This document shows positions 1-9,992 of a DNA stretch of 64,000 bases, in pieces. The notes beneath the pieces were generated by a model. The model saw nothing but the letters and a program-made list of their open reading frames with translations, ran no database searches and was not told the DNA's origin. Both the position numbers and the translations under genes were made by a program. Every line of letters starts with the position of its first letter. Within the stretch, counting starts at the first letter, position 1. The stretch spans positions 1-64,000 of the forward strand of contig CAJXNM010000013.1 of the NCBI GenBank assembly GCA_913057135.1. The letters are read 5' to 3'. Origin of the DNA: an uncultured Halieaceae bacterium (lineage in GTDB: Bacteria > Pseudomonadota > Gammaproteobacteria > Pseudomonadales > Halieaceae).

Positions 1-204
<204 letters not shown>

Positions 205-304
205 CACCCATACCGCTGCCATCTAGGGTTGGCAGTTGTGGTACAACGCTTTCAAGTTACCCAGGACGGGGTAGCCAAAACAAACAGCCAAGGGGGATTT
301 GGCC

Positions 305-1348
305 ATGCAGATTCAACAGGCGCTGCAACAGCTGGTTGATGGAGAATCTCTCTCTCGCAGCGACATGCGCGATGTCATGACTGAGGTCATGGGTGGTGCC
401 GCCACCCCTGCTCAGATTGGTGCACTGCTTATCGCGTTGCGTATCCGGGGTGAAACAATCGATGAAATTACAGGTGCCGCTGAGGTGATGCGACGTCTGG
501 CGACACGGGTTCATGTGGATCAAACCCATCTTGTCGACTTGGTCGGTACCGGCGGCGATGGCGCCAACCTATTCAATGTATCGACTGCTGCGACGTTTGT
601 GGTTGCGGCAGCGGGTGGTCGCGTTGCCAAACACGGGAATCGCTCGGTATCGAGCGCAAGTGGCAGTTCCGATGTACTCGAGACCTTCGGTATGCCCCTG
701 GATTTGGATCCCCAGCAAATTGCCCGGTGTATCGATGAAGTGGGGCTGGGTTTTATGTTTGCGCCCGCGCACCACGGTGCCATGAAGCACGCCGTGGCAC
801 CCCGAAAAGACTTGGGTATGCGCACGCTGTTCAATATCTTGGGTCCTTTGACCAACCCTGCCATGGTTCAGCGACAGGTGCTGGGGGTATTTGACAAGGC
901 GCTCTGCCAACCGATTGCTGAAGCGCTGGGCCGGCTAGGTAGTCAGCATGCATTGGTATTACACAGCGATGATGGGCTCGATGAGATCTCTATTGCCGCA
1001 CCGACGGCGGTGTGGGAAATGCGCAATGGCGTTGTTGAGGCCTTCCGGATAGATCCCGCCGACTACGGTCATGGATACGACAGTTTGGCGGGTCTTTCGG
1101 TAGGCACTGCGCAAGAATCTGCCGAGTTAATTCGTGCAGCTCTGGGGAGCCGGCCCAATGATGACGCGCTTAAGGCGCGCTCTATGATTACCTTGAATGC
1201 CGGTGCGGCCATTTATGTCGCCGGTGTCACCTCCAGTTTGCGGGCCGGTATAGCCCTTGCCGACGATGTCATTGCCAGCGGCCAGGCATTGGATAAGCTG
1301 GAAACCTTTGTAACGTTCACCCACGGATTGAAAGCAGGGCATGTATGA
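305..1348 (+). CDS. trpD: Anthranilate phosphoribosyltransferase
   Basis: The product is 347 residues, the usual length. It transfers the phosphoribosyl group of PRPP to anthranilate in the second step of tryptophan synthesis, in the cytoplasm. The PRPP-binding motif GTGGD is at residues 81-85, followed by NVSTA and by KHGNRSVSS near residue 110. I chose the ATG at 305 over the TTG at 299 because an AGGGGG ribosome binding site ends eight bases before it and the family normally starts at this point. The stop overlaps the trpC start (ATGA), which implies translational coupling. Confidence 0.96.
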   Translation: MQIQQALQQLVDGESLSRSDMRDVMTEVMGGAATPAQIGALLIALRIRGETIDEITGAAEVMRRLATRVHVDQTHLVDLVGTGGDGANLFNVSTAATFVVAAAGGRVAKHGNRSVSSASGSSDVLETFGMPLDLDPQQIARCIDEVGLGFMFAPAHHGAMKHAVAPRKDLGMRTLFNILGPLTNPAMVQRQVLGVFDKALCQPIAEALGRLGSQHALVLHSDDGLDEISIAAPTAVWEMRNGVVEAFRIDPADYGHGYDSLAGLSVGTAQESAELIRAALGSRPNDDALKARSMITLNAGAAIYVAGVTSSLRAGIALADDVIASGQALDKLETFVTFTHGLKAGHV

Positions 1349-2157
1349 CAGGTAAATTATCAGCACCCACGGTGTTGCGTAAGATCATCGATCGCAAGCA
1401 AGAGGAGCTGGTCGAGCGACGCAAGCAGCGTTCTTTGGCGGATTGTCAGCGCCTTGCTGCCTCAGCCGGCCCCACCCGTGGCTTTGTCGATGCCTTAGAT
1501 CGAAAGGCGGCCGAGGGGCAGCCCGCGGTCATTGCCGAGGTGAAAAAAGCGAGTCCCAGTAAGGGTGTCATCCGCGCTGACTTTGCTCCCGCAGAAATCG
1601 CGAAAAGCTACGAGACAGGCGGTGCTGCTTGTTTGTCGGTGCTGACTGACCGGGACTTTTTTCAGGGTGATGACAGCTACTTACAGGACGCTAGAGCTGC
1701 CTGTCGGCTACCGGTCATACGCAAAGATTTCACCATCGACCCCTATCAAATTTGGGAAGCCCGTGCCCTCGGCGCCGATGCAATTTTGCTGATCGTGGCC
1801 TGCCTAGAGCGCGCGCACCTCGAAGAGCTGTATCAGTGTGCCGAAGAGGCAGGGCTCGATGCCCTGATTGAAGTCCATGACGCCCAAGAGCTTGAGGAGG
1901 CGCTATCGTTGTCGCCGCGCTTGGTGGGTATCAATAATCGCGATTTACACACCTTTGAGACCTCGCTACATACCACCATCGACCTGCTGCCCGCTATCCC
2001 CGAGGGGGTGCAGGTGGTAACAGAAAGTGGTATTCATAGTCGCGATGATGTAACACTGATGACACAGCACGGCGTCAATCGCTTTCTGGTAGGGGAGGCC
2101 TTTATGCGCGCCGACGACCCCGGTGATGAGCTACGTCGGCTATTTCTGGGTCCATAG
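1345..2157 (+). CDS. trpC: Indole-3-glycerol phosphate synthase
   Basis: This 270-residue protein is a stand-alone TrpC, not fused to TrpF as in enteric bacteria. It is a TIM-barrel enzyme that closes the indole ring from CdRP. Visible family motifs are [10 protein letters not shown] (substrate phosphate and catalytic Lys region), [20 protein letters not shown] with a catalytic Lys, [10 protein letters not shown] and TESGI, in the correct order. The ATG overlaps the trpD stop by four bases, so the two are coupled. The next gene, crp, converges on it from the other strand. Confidence 0.96.
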   Translation: MTGKLSAPTVLRKIIDRKQEELVERRKQRSLADCQRLAASAGPTRGFVDALDRKAAEGQPAVIAEVKKASPSKGVIRADFAPAEIAKSYETGGAACLSVLTDRDFFQGDDSYLQDARAACRLPVIRKDFTIDPYQIWEARALGADAILLIVACLERAHLEELYQCAEEAGLDALIEVHDAQELEEALSLSPRLVGINNRDLHTFETSLHTTIDLLPAIPEGVQVVTESGIHSRDDVTLMTQHGVNRFLVGEAFMRADDPGDELRRLFLGP

Positions 2158-2185
2158 TTTTTTAGTTGCTGTTCTTTAAGTCGCT

Positions 2186-2199
2186 GTTGTTGCAACAAC
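2186..2199. terminator. Possible bidirectional terminator between trpC and crp
   Basis: A perfect 14-base palindrome (GTTGTTGCAACAAC) lies in the 65-base gap between the convergent trpC and crp genes. As RNA it could form a five-pair stem with a four-base loop. Only a short T run (GTTTT) follows on the plus side, so it is weak as an intrinsic terminator. Position is the main support. Confidence 0.3.
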
Positions 2200-2222
2200 G
2201 AGGTTTTGTGACAGCGCCGCGC

Positions 2223-2900
2223 TTAGTCGGCACTGTCTCTACCTAGAGCATCGAGGGCGGGTGACTTCGGCTCTCGTAGCACCACAATGGTTTTTCCTGA
2301 CACTTCCACCAAGCCATCTTGCTCGAGGGATTTGAGGACACGACCTGCCATTTCCCGTGAGCAGCCGACAATCTTGCCCAGCTCTTGACGGGTGACACGG
2401 ATCTGCATCCCGTCGGGGTGCGTCATCGCATCGGGCTGTTGGGTTAGATCAAGCAGGGTTTGCGCAATGCGCCCCGCTACGTCGACAAAGGCCAAGTCGG
2501 TCAGTTTGCGTGTGGTTGCCCGCAGGCGTGAGCCAAGTTGAATCGTCAATGCATACAGCACGTCAGGAAACTTGTTGCGCACTTGATGGAAGCGTTCATA
2601 ACTAATTCGCGCGAGCTCACACTCGGTGCGAGCCACCAAATTGGCGGTCCGTTTCTCCTCACCGAACAGTCCCATCTCACCAAAAAAATCACCGGGGTTG
2701 AGATAACTCACAACCATTTCCTGTTCCGGGTCATTTTTATCGTCGACCACCACCGACACCGAGCCATCAAGGACTAGGTACAAACAATCACTGGTTTGGC
2801 CTTGACGGAAAATAGTTGCTCGGGATCGAAAGGTTTGTACGTCACAGAAACGAAGAAACATTTCCGCGTCGGGGATGCGCTTGAGCACGATAGGTTTCAT
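2223..2900 (-). CDS. crp: cAMP receptor protein, Crp/Vfr family global regulator
   Basis: The 225-residue protein is slightly longer than E. coli CRP. The N-terminal half is a cyclic-nucleotide-binding beta barrel; the phosphate-binding cassette GEMGLFGEEKRTA is at residues 74-86 and keeps the Glu and Arg that contact cAMP. A long central helix near residues 108-137 gives the dimer interface, and a winged helix-turn-helix at about 170-191 (VTRQELGKIVGCSREMAGRV) closely matches the CRP recognition helix. It is divergent from a yhfA-like gene, the same neighbour crp has in E. coli, and near coq7 and trpC. Vfr is an alternative name. Confidence 0.92.
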   Translation of the reverse strand: MKPIVLKRIPDAEMFLRFCDVQTFRSRATIFRQGQTSDCLYLVLDGSVSVVVDDKNDPEQEMVVSYLNPGDFFGEMGLFGEEKRTANLVARTECELARISYERFHQVRNKFPDVLYALTIQLGSRLRATTRKLTDLAFVDVAGRIAQTLLDLTQQPDAMTHPDGMQIRVTRQELGKIVGCSREMAGRVLKSLEQDGLVEVSGKTIVVLREPKSPALDALGRDSAD

Positions 2901-3098
2901 TGGCAGTCAGTCCTTATACCAGCGGGTGTGAAAAGCTCATGAAGTCGGTGCAGTGCTTGAGGCAGCATACCGTACTTTCTCCCCTGTGAAACACCTGTTT
3001 GCCGTTGGGCTTGCCCAACTTACCGTCGTTCAATGTCGCTACAAAGCGGCCTTGGTCTGCGATACTAGAGCCTCGTGATTATCGATGGAAACAGGAAT

Positions 3099-3536
3099 AT
3101 GGAAGGGTCAGTAAAGTGGGTCGATGGCGCTCTGTTTTTGGGTGAGTCGGGCAGTGGACATGCGGTGGTGATGGACGGTCCGGAAGATCTGGGTGGTAAA
3201 AACCACGCCTTGCGTCCTATGGAGATGCTGTTACTGGGTACCGGTGGCTGTGCCCTGTACGATGTCGTTAGTATGTTGAAAAAATCGCGCCAGCAAGTGA
3301 CCGATTGCCGGGTGGAGTTACAGGCTCAGCGAGCCGATGCGGTCCCAGCCGTATTTGAGACCATGAATTTGCACTTTGTGGTGACAGGCCATGGCTTGAA
3401 AGAGGCGCAGGTGAAGCGAGCGGTTGAGTTGTCAGCTGAAAAATACTGTTCTGCGTCGATCATGTTATCGAAGGCGGGCGTCAGCGTCGGTCACAGCTAC
3501 GCTATTGAAGAGGCCGCTATCGACAACAAGGGTTAA
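3099..3536 (+). CDS. OsmC family protein, YhfA-like
   Basis: The 145-residue product closely follows the E. coli YhfA pattern: VKWVDGALFLGES near the start, PMEMLLLGTGGCALYDVVS with a conserved Cys near residue 51, and SAEKYCSASIML with a second Cys near 117. These two cysteines are the reactive pair of OsmC/Ohr-fold proteins, many of which reduce peroxides; YhfA itself has no firmly established function. I chose the ATG at 3099, where family similarity begins, over the GTG at 3075. It lies divergent from crp across a gap of about 200 bases, so the two promoters may share control by Crp. Confidence 0.85.
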   Translation: MEGSVKWVDGALFLGESGSGHAVVMDGPEDLGGKNHALRPMEMLLLGTGGCALYDVVSMLKKSRQQVTDCRVELQAQRADAVPAVFETMNLHFVVTGHGLKEAQVKRAVELSAEKYCSASIMLSKAGVSVGHSYAIEEAAIDNKG

Positions 3537-3561
3537 CATCACGCCTTTAGACTTGCGCGTA

Positions 3562-4203
3562 TTAAACCCAGTAACTGCTAGTGGTCATGATTTTTGCGAC
3601 ACGGGTCATGACGTCTTTCACAGGGCGGGGGAACTCTTGTCCCCCGGCGTTCAGGGCATTTTCCCCATGCCGCTCCTCGTCTTCCAACATCTGCTGCAAA
3701 ATGAGCTGAGATTTTCGGTCATCGGCGGGTAGCGCTTGTAGATGTTCCCGCAGATGATTCGCAACCCGTTCTTCAGTGGCGTGGACAAACCCAAGACTAA
3801 CTTTGTCGCTGATGGCGCCAGCAGCGGCACCCAATGCGAGGGAAACCCCGTAGAACAGTGGGTTTAGCGCACTGGGGCGGGCGTCTAACTCGTCGAGTCG
3901 TTGTTCACACCACACCAGATGATCGATTTCTTCTTGGGCGGCTTCTTGCATTTCCTCCCGGGTTCCGGCGCTGCGGGCGGTCAGGGCCTGCCCCTGATAA
4001 AGGGCCTGTGCACATACTTCGCCGGTGTGATTAACCCGCATGAGCCCCGCAGCATGGCGGCGCTGTTGCGCCGATAACGGTGCCTCGCTGTGGCCCTCGG
4101 CGGGGGATGGGCGAGCGGCGCTGGCACCGCGACGACTCAGGGTTCTCAGCATGCTGTCGGCTTCCACCAGCCAGCGATCGAGGGTGGTTAACTCACGTTG
4201 CAT
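3562..4203 (-). CDS. coq7: 2-polyprenyl-3-methyl-6-methoxy-1,4-benzoquinone monooxygenase
   Basis: The 213-residue protein is a Coq7-type di-iron hydroxylase of late ubiquinone synthesis, membrane-associated. It shows the ferritin-like iron-ligand pattern: NHTGEVCAQ, then EEIDHLVWCE (ExxH), then EERVANHLREH, then EDEERHGENA (ExxH). This marks the Coq7 route rather than UbiF hydroxylation. The gene is minus strand and sits only 25 bases from the 3' end of the YhfA gene, which converges on it. The order crp-osmC-coq7 near trp genes is also found in Pseudomonas. Confidence 0.93.
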   Translation of the reverse strand: MQRELTTLDRWLVEADSMLRTLSRRGASAARPSPAEGHSEAPLSAQQRRHAAGLMRVNHTGEVCAQALYQGQALTARSAGTREEMQEAAQEEIDHLVWCEQRLDELDARPSALNPLFYGVSLALGAAAGAISDKVSLGFVHATEERVANHLREHLQALPADDRKSQLILQQMLEDEERHGENALNAGGQEFPRPVKDVMTRVAKIMTTSSYWV

Positions 4204-4247
4204 GGCAGCACCTCTTCACTCAAGAGCCCGTACGTTAGTCTTAGAGT

Positions 4248-5525
4248 TTAACGCGCGAGGGCACGCCATCCAATGTCGCGACGATAGGTCATGCCATCCC
4301 AATGCAGTTGGCTGACGGCGTCATAGGCTCGCTGCTGGGCACTGTGGATATCCTCGCCAAGGGCGGAAACACACAGGACGCGACCACCGGTGGTGACCAC
4401 GTTGGCGCCCTCGACTTGAGTGCCCGCGTGAAATACTTTCACATCATCCGCTTGTGGTTGTTCAAGGCCTTCAATCACGAAGCCTTTACCGTAGCTTCCG
4501 GGGTAACCCGCCGCGGCAAGTACCACCCCGAGGGCGGCGCGCTTATCCCAGGCAACCGATTGCGCCTGCAGGTCTCCTTCGAGGGCGGACAGGCAGAGTC
4601 GGTCAAGGGCACTTTGCAGTCGCTGCATAATCGGCTGGGTTTCAGGGTCACCAAAGCGACAGTTGAATTCGATAACCCGCGGATTACCCTCGGCATCGAT
4701 CATGAGTCCAGCGTAGAGAAAGCCCGTGTAGGGCATGCCATCTTCGGCCATGCCGGCAATCGTCGGCTCAATAATGTCGGTCATGATCCGGGCGTGTATC
4801 TCATCAGTCACCACCGGTGCGGGTGAGTAGGCACCCATGCCGCCTGTGTTAGGACCCGTGTCCCCTTCGCCAATACGTTTGTGATCTTGGCTAGTGGCCA
4901 TCGGTAGCGCGTGGCTACCGTCGGCGATCACAATGAAACTGGCCTCTTCACCGCTGAGGAATTCCTCAATAACCACCCTGCAGCCTGCTTCGCCAAAGGC
5001 ATTACCCGATAACATGTCAACAACGGCGGCCTCGGCTTGTTCCAGTGTCTCTGCCACGATCACACCTTTGCCCGCTGCTAGCCCGTCGGCCTTGATAACG
5101 ATGGGCGCGCCCTGTTCACGAACATAGGCCAATGCTTCATCGGTATCAGTGAAGTTGGCATAAGCCCCTGTAGGAATGCCATGGCGAGCAAGGAAGTCTT
5201 TGGTGAACGCTTTCGAGCCCTCTAGCTGTGCCGCCTGCTGGCTTGGGCCGAAGCAGGGCAGGCCCCGTGCTTGAAAGAAATCCACGATGCCCCCAACCAA
5301 CGGCGCCTCTGGGCCTATCACCGTCAAACCGCATTGCTGCTGAGCGGCAAATTGAGCCAGCGCTTCAAAGTCCATGACATCAATGGCAACGTTCTTGAGT
5401 TTCGGTTCACTCGCGGTGCCTGCATTGCCCGGTGCCACAAACACCTGTTGTACGTGTTCGGGTTGCGCTAATTTCCATGCTAATGCGTGCTCACGCCCGC
5501 CGTTTCCCACTACCAGTATGTTCAT
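4248..5525 (-). CDS. purD: Phosphoribosylamine-glycine ligase
   Basis: The 425-residue length is standard. It is an ATP-grasp enzyme of purine synthesis that joins glycine to phosphoribosylamine. The N-terminus has VVGNGGREHALAWKL; the ATP-grasp part has KADGLAAGKGV and EEFLSGEEASF; and NCRFGDPETQ carries metal ligands. It lies 39 bases downstream of purH on the same strand, so the two are very probably co-transcribed. The coq7 gene follows after 44 bases and could be read from the same transcript. Confidence 0.97.
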   Translation of the reverse strand: MNILVVGNGGREHALAWKLAQPEHVQQVFVAPGNAGTASEPKLKNVAIDVMDFEALAQFAAQQQCGLTVIGPEAPLVGGIVDFFQARGLPCFGPSQQAAQLEGSKAFTKDFLARHGIPTGAYANFTDTDEALAYVREQGAPIVIKADGLAAGKGVIVAETLEQAEAAVVDMLSGNAFGEAGCRVVIEEFLSGEEASFIVIADGSHALPMATSQDHKRIGEGDTGPNTGGMGAYSPAPVVTDEIHARIMTDIIEPTIAGMAEDGMPYTGFLYAGLMIDAEGNPRVIEFNCRFGDPETQPIMQRLQSALDRLCLSALEGDLQAQSVAWDKRAALGVVLAAAGYPGSYGKGFVIEGLEQPQADDVKVFHAGTQVEGANVVTTGGRVLCVSALGEDIHSAQQRAYDAVSQLHWDGMTYRRDIGWRALAR

Positions 5526-5564
5526 TGCTTCGTTCCTGATACGCGCCCCTGTTAGCGGCAGTCA

Positions 5565-7139
5565 TTAATGGCGGAAATGGCGCATGCCGGTGAAGACCAT
5601 GGTCATGCCAGCTTCGTTAGCTGCGGCAATAACCTCATCATCTCGGATCGACCCACCCGGTTGGATCACGGCTTTAATACCGCGCTCAGCCGCGTTATCG
5701 ATGCCATCGCGGAACGGGAAGAACGCGTCCGACGCCATAGCGGCTCCTTTAATCTCCAGACCAGCATGCTCCGCCTTGATGGCTGCAATCCGCGCTGAAT
5801 TAACCCGTGACATTTGGCCGGCACCCACGCCCAAGGTGCGGTTGTTGGCCGCGTAAACAATGGCATTTGATTTCACGAATTTTGCGACTTTCCAGGCGAA
5901 TACGAGGTCGAGCCATTCCTGATCAGTAGGTTCGCGCTCGGTCACGACGGTTAAATCAGAGCGATCGACCATGCCATCATCACGGTCCTGCACTAAAAGA
6001 CCACCATTAACCCGTTTAAAATCTTGGCTGGGGCTGGGCGAGGACCACTGACCCGTTCGCAAAAGCCGCACATTCTTTTTGTCAGCCACAACGGCGATGG
6101 CTTCATCACTGACGTTTGGCGCGATGATAACTTCTACAAACTGCCGCTCGACGATAGCGCTGGCGGTTTTGGCATCGAGTTCGCGGTTGAACGCGATGAT
6201 GCCGCCAAAGGCCGACTCGGGATCGGTTTCAAAAGCCCGATCATAGGCTGAAAGCAAGTCATCGGCGGTGGCCACTCCGCAGGGATTGGCATGTTTCACA
6301 ATGACACAGGCGGGCGCGTCAAAATTTTTGACGCATTCAAGGGCAGCGTCGGTGTCCGCTACATTGTTGTAAGACAACTCTTTGCCCTGCAGCTGTACGG
6401 CGCTGGCGATGCCAGCCTCACGCACGGTGCGCTCCCGGTAAAAAGCCGCCTTTTGATGGGGATTCTCGCCGTAACGCATATCTTGCGCTTTATCAAATTG
6501 TAGGTTGAGTGTCCGCGGGAAGGCGGGTGCACCGTTACCCACTTGTTGCCCAAAGTAATTGGCAATGGCACCGTCATAGGCAGCGGTGTGTTCATAGGCC
6601 TTGATAGCCAGATCAAAACGAGTGGTCAGGCGTGTCTGCCCCTCATTGGCATCCATCTCCTCGAGTACGCAGTCATAATCGTTGGCGTCCACCAAAATCA
6701 CCACGTCGCGATGATTTTTTGCGGCAGCACGAACCATGGTTGGACCGCCGATATCAATGTTCTCTACCGCGTCTTCCAGCGAACAATCAGGTCGCGCGAC
6801 CGTGGCTTCAAAGGGATACAAATTGACGACCACCATGTCGATGGCCGCAATATTATGGTCTGCCATAACCGCATCATCGGTGCCCCGACGACCCAAAATA
6901 CCCCCATGAATGGTTGGGTGGAGTGTTTTGACACGCCCATCCATCATCTCGGGGAATCCGGTGTGGTCTGATACCTCGGTAACGGGCAACCCAGCCTGTT
7001 GCAGTAGGCGACAGGTACCACCGGTCGATAGCAGCTCAACCTGCCGTTCGATTAGCGCCTGGGCAAACTCTGTGATACCTGTTTTATCGGAAACGCTGAT
7101 CAGAGCGCGTCTTACAGGGCGAAATTGCGGGTCATTCAT
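5565..7139 (-). CDS. purH: Bifunctional AICAR transformylase / IMP cyclohydrolase
   Basis: The protein performs the last two steps of IMP synthesis. The N-terminal MGS-like cyclohydrolase domain covers roughly residues 1-200 ([24 protein letters not shown]), and the transformylase domain follows, with [20 protein letters not shown] and a C-terminal block around [10 protein letters not shown] took the ATG at 7139, giving 524 residues, the family norm; an in-frame ATG at 7169 adds ten residues without family support. The gene lies between fis and purD, the dusB-fis-purH-purD order seen in Pseudomonas. Confidence 0.96.
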   Translation of the reverse strand: MNDPQFRPVRRALISVSDKTGITEFAQALIERQVELLSTGGTCRLLQQAGLPVTEVSDHTGFPEMMDGRVKTLHPTIHGGILGRRGTDDAVMADHNIAAIDMVVVNLYPFEATVARPDCSLEDAVENIDIGGPTMVRAAAKNHRDVVILVDANDYDCVLEEMDANEGQTRLTTRFDLAIKAYEHTAAYDGAIANYFGQQVGNGAPAFPRTLNLQFDKAQDMRYGENPHQKAAFYRERTVREAGIASAVQLQGKELSYNNVADTDAALECVKNFDAPACVIVKHANPCGVATADDLLSAYDRAFETDPESAFGGIIAFNRELDAKTASAIVERQFVEVIIAPNVSDEAIAVVADKKNVRLLRTGQWSSPSPSQDFKRVNGGLLVQDRDDGMVDRSDLTVVTEREPTDQEWLDLVFAWKVAKFVKSNAIVYAANNRTLGVGAGQMSRVNSARIAAIKAEHAGLEIKGAAMASDAFFPFRDGIDNAAERGIKAVIQPGGSIRDDEVIAAANEAGMTMVFTGMRHFRH

Positions 7140-7231
7140 ACATGGGTTCTCGGTTTTGGCATTGAACATCGATGGTGGGTGTCATCGTCTCTTGGGAAGA
7201 ATGGGGCGGCTTGCGGTGAAAGGGGTATTGC

Positions 7232-7552
7232 CTAGTCATCGGCTCCGGCCAGCAATCCATAGCGGCGTAACTTTTTGCGCAATGTGCCTCGGTTGAGCCC
7301 CAATAAATGCGCTGCCCGACTCTGATTCCCTGCGGTATGGTCCATGATGGCTTGCAGCAGGGGCTCTTCAACCTGTGACAGCACCATATCGTGTAGGTCA
7401 GTCGGCGGTTCCCCTTCGAGTTCTTGTAAGAAATAGGCAATCGCGATTTCAGCGCTATCGCGCAGAGGGGGCGGCGGACGGGTATCGGGCGCAATCTTCT
7501 CGCCAGTAGACGATTCGCTCTCGGTGGGTGGGCGACTATGGCTTGTGTTCAA
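7232..7552 (-). CDS. fis: DNA-binding protein Fis
   Basis: Fis is a nucleoid-associated dimer that bends DNA, activates rRNA promoters and helps site-specific recombination. The C-terminal half is unmistakable: EEPLLQAIMDHTAGNQ followed by the helix-turn-helix SRAAHLLGLNRGTLRKKL. The N-terminal tail is low-complexity and Pro/Ser-rich. I propose the TTG at 7552 (106 residues, close to the 98-107 of relatives), which has purine-rich GAGGA/GGAAG upstream. An ATG at 7609 would give 125 residues but lies inside dusB without a clear ribosome binding site. dusB-fis is a classic gammaproteobacterial operon. Confidence 0.88.
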   Translation of the reverse strand: MNTSHSRPPTESESSTGEKIAPDTRPPPPLRDSAEIAIAYFLQELEGEPPTDLHDMVLSQVEEPLLQAIMDHTAGNQSRAAHLLGLNRGTLRKKLRRYGLLAGADD

Positions 7553-7592
7553 TGTGCTTCCGATCCTCTTTTTCTTGTGGTTTACGGGTGGT

Positions 7593-8714
7593 TTAGGCAG
7601 CCACAACATTCGGCTGAGTGCGACTAAAGGGCATTGCGGTAATGTCGTGCGCCGATCCCTTGCGGGGTTGCGCTAGGCCCTCGGCCAGTTGAGACAGCCA
7701 CTGCCGCTGCTGGTAATCCTCCTCGAGCTGATTGAAATCTCGCTTCATCACGGTCAGCGATGACAGAGGGGTTTCCTGATGACATTCTGGCCCGTCATGG
7801 TCTGAGTAGGGATTGCCGGCAGCACCGAGACTATCTAAGAACCAACCGATATGCTTGCGGGCAATTCGTACCCCCATGAGCGGGCCATAGAATTGATGCA
7901 GCGCGTCCAGATGGATCAACATTAGGGCGCACTGTTCAGTTAACGGCGGTGACAGGGCGTTAATGTCCCCCGCGAGTTGCCGAGCAATTAAGCCCGGAAG
8001 CCACGGTTGGCCTTGTGCTGCGCGCCCAATCATGACGCCTGCGGCACCGGTGTACTCAAGTACCCACCGCGCTTTTACAGCGCTATCGATGTCGCCGTTG
8101 GCGAGCACGGGTATCTGTGTGTGCTGAACGATATCTGCAATGGTGTCGTACTCGGCTTCACCCTTAAAGCGATCGGCGCGGGTGCGGCCATGGACAGTGA
8201 GCAATGCCACGCCGCAATCTTCGGCAATGCGGGCAATGCGCCGGCCATTGCGCGCATCAGGATGGATGCCGGTTCGGATTTTGAGGGTCACCGGAACATC
8301 TACTGCATTGACTACCGCCGATAGTATGTCTGCAACTAAGGCCTCGTCCGCTAGCAGTGCCGAGCCCGCGGCCTTACGGCACACCTTTTTTGCAGGGCAG
8401 CCCATATTGATATCGATAATATCGGCGCCTTCGGCTTCGTTAAATCGTGCGGCCTCGGCCAGCATCACTGGCTCACTGCCGACAATTTGTACCGACCTTA
8501 TAGTCTCCGACGGGCTTTTTTGTCGTCGCAGGCGACTTTTACGCGTGTCTTTGAGTCGCAAATCGGCGCTTACCATCTCGGCCACTGCCATGCCCGCACC
8601 TAGCTTCAGGCAGAGTTCTCTGAAGGGCGCATCACTGACCCCCGCCATGGGTGCCAACACCACGCCGTTGGGCAGGGTGTGCTTACCTATGGTGATGGCT
8701 GTGCGAGTGGTCAT
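7593..8714 (-). CDS. dusB: tRNA-dihydrouridine synthase B
   Basis: This FMN-dependent TIM-barrel enzyme reduces specific uridines in the tRNA D-loop. Visible motifs are VLAPMAGVSDAPFR near the N-terminus, INMGCPAKKVCRKAAGSAL with the catalytic Cys, LTVHGRTRADRF, and ANGDIDS followed by MIGRAAQGQPW, which bind FMN phosphate. I moved the start to the ATG at 8714 (373 residues): the longer frame to 8849 adds 45 residues unlike the family. Even so, the product is longer than typical DusB (about 320-350), because of a low-complexity tail. It is the first gene of dusB-fis-purH-purD. Confidence 0.93.
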   Translation of the reverse strand: MTTRTAITIGKHTLPNGVVLAPMAGVSDAPFRELCLKLGAGMAVAEMVSADLRLKDTRKSRLRRQKSPSETIRSVQIVGSEPVMLAEAARFNEAEGADIIDINMGCPAKKVCRKAAGSALLADEALVADILSAVVNAVDVPVTLKIRTGIHPDARNGRRIARIAEDCGVALLTVHGRTRADRFKGEAEYDTIADIVQHTQIPVLANGDIDSAVKARWVLEYTGAAGVMIGRAAQGQPWLPGLIARQLAGDINALSPPLTEQCALMLIHLDALHQFYGPLMGVRIARKHIGWFLDSLGAAGNPYSDHDGPECHQETPLSSLTVMKRDFNQLEEDYQQRQWLSQLAEGLAQPRKGSAHDITAMPFSRTQPNVVAA

Positions 8715-9021
8715 GGGCGGTGGCTTAGTTAGTGGTACTGCAAGATGAGTGGTAGTACCTGCATAGGTGCTGCACTGTGCGCACGGGCCGGCGATGATAC
8801 TACTGCTGCCATTGGGGTTAAAGAGGATATGGTTATTTTTTAACCACACCTATTTATGGTGACTTAAATACCGGTTAACGTCGGCGAAAAGTCGGTAATC
8901 TTCCCTAAACGTGCATTTTGTTAGACACGGCGATAGGGTTTGGTTCACACTACACCGATGGTGGCCGGGTTTTGCGTGATCTGGTCGGGAAGTGGCGCTA
9001 AGTAGCAGGGAACTCGGTGCG
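8715..9021. promoter_or_regulatory. Divergent intergenic region between dusB and aroQ
   Basis: These 307 bases separate the divergent dusB and aroQ genes and contain no convincing gene. A-T content rises clearly at about 8826-8880. On the minus strand this holds TTAACC and a TAAATA about 16 bases later, a weak promoter-like pair for the dusB-fis-purHD transcript. I see no strong sigma-70 match for aroQ. The fis promoter of other gammaproteobacteria lies upstream of dusB and is under growth control, so regulatory sites are expected here. Confidence 0.4.
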
Positions 9022-9471
9022 ATGTCAGACGTTCTGGTAGTGCATGGACCCAACCTCAATATGTTGGGCCGTCGCGAGCCTGCTATTTATGGCAACGAGA
9101 CGCTTGAGGATATTAATCGGCGCCTAGTGTCGGAGGCCCAACGCGCAGGGGTTACTGTGTCGTGCTTCCAAAGTAACCACGAAGGTGAGCTGATCGATGC
9201 CATACAGCAGGCGGGTGCGAACGGTGTGCAGTTCATTATCATCAACCCCGGTGCTTATACCCATACCAGTATTGCGTTGCGCGATGCCTTGTTAAGCGTT
9301 GCTCTGCCTTTCATTGAAATTCATCTCTCTAACGTGCATGCGCGCGAACCGTTCCGTCAACACAGTTACTTCTCCGATGTTGCCCAAGGTGTCATTTGTG
9401 GCCTTGGTAGCTTTGGGTACGACTGTGCCTTGGCCACGGCCGTAAACGCTCTAGCCACCGCGGATTCCTAA
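9022..9471 (+). CDS. aroQ: Type II 3-dehydroquinate dehydratase
   Basis: The 149-residue product catalyses the third step of the shikimate pathway. Motifs are [19 protein letters not shown] near the N-terminus (with the catalytic Tyr), [23 protein letters not shown], and [14 protein letters not shown] with the catalytic His region. The ATG at 9022 has AGGGA ten bases upstream and gives the normal size; the GTG at 8992 would add ten unmatched residues. The gene lies 12 bases before accB, and an aroQ-accB-accC run is common in gammaproteobacteria. Confidence 0.95.
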   Translation: MSDVLVVHGPNLNMLGRREPAIYGNETLEDINRRLVSEAQRAGVTVSCFQSNHEGELIDAIQQAGANGVQFIIINPGAYTHTSIALRDALLSVALPFIEIHLSNVHAREPFRQHSYFSDVAQGVICGLGSFGYDCALATAVNALATADS

Positions 9472-9483
9472 CGAGGACGTACC

Positions 9484-9951
9484 ATGGATATACGAAAAGT
9501 AAAAAAACTCATTGAACTCCTTGAAGAGTCAAATATCGACGAAATCGAAATCAAAGAGGGTGAGGAATCGGTTCGCATCAGCCGCAATATGAACGCGGTA
9601 CCAGCACCTGCCACTTATGCGCCGCCCGCGCCCGCGCCCGCGCCACCACCGGTAGCAGTAGCCCCCGCCCCGGCTGAACCCGCTGCACCTACAGAGGCGT
9701 CTTCATCCCCCGACAAAACCAATGCTGTCTTGTCACCGATGGTTGGCACCTTTTATCGCGCTTCATCCCCCGACGCTGCAGCCTTTGTGGAAGTGGGCCA
9801 GACCGTACGCGTCGGCGATGTGCTATGTATCGTCGAGGCGATGAAAATGATGAACCAAATCGAGGCCGATCGGGCAGGTACGGTGACTGCTATTCACGCG
9901 GAGAACGGCGAGCCCGTTGAGTTTGACCAGCCCTTAATTTCTATTGCCTGA
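9484..9951 (+). CDS. accB: Biotin carboxyl carrier protein of acetyl-CoA carboxylase
   Basis: The 155-residue protein carries the biotin that shuttles carboxyl groups for malonyl-CoA synthesis. An N-terminal segment (about 1-40) is followed by a long Ala/Pro-rich flexible linker (about residues 40-75), then the biotinyl domain with [14 protein letters not shown] and the biotinylated Lys in EAMKMM. The ATG has GAGG upstream. accC follows after 41 bases that include a strong inverted repeat. Confidence 0.97.
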   Translation: MDIRKVKKLIELLEESNIDEIEIKEGEESVRISRNMNAVPAPATYAPPAPAPAPPPVAVAPAPAEPAAPTEASSSPDKTNAVLSPMVGTFYRASSPDAAAFVEVGQTVRVGDVLCIVEAMKMMNQIEADRAGTVTAIHAENGEPVEFDQPLISIA

Positions 9952-9957
9952 CGATCT

Positions 9958-9975
9958 GGGCGGCAGCTGTCGCCC
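9958..9975. other. Inverted repeat in the accB-accC gap
   Basis: The 18 bases GGGCGGCAGCTGTCGCCC can form a seven-pair stem (one G-U pair) with an AGCT loop in the short gap between accB and accC. No T run follows, so it is not a normal terminator. It could protect or set processing of the accB message and adjust the AccB:AccC ratio; that is inference. Confidence 0.45.
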
Positions 9976-9992
9976 CATCGGGAGATATTCCC

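Noticed and set aside
2901-3098. Possible Crp-binding site (TGTGAAAAGCTCATG) upstream of crp
   Set aside because: Only the left half matches the TGTGA-N6-TCACA dyad; the right half is poor and the spacing is off.
4302-4826. 174-residue open frame antisense to purD
   Set aside because: Shadow of purD codons with no recognisable protein features.
8140-8748. 202-residue open frame antisense to dusB
   Set aside because: It lies opposite strongly supported dusB coding sequence and has no domain pattern or ribosome binding site.
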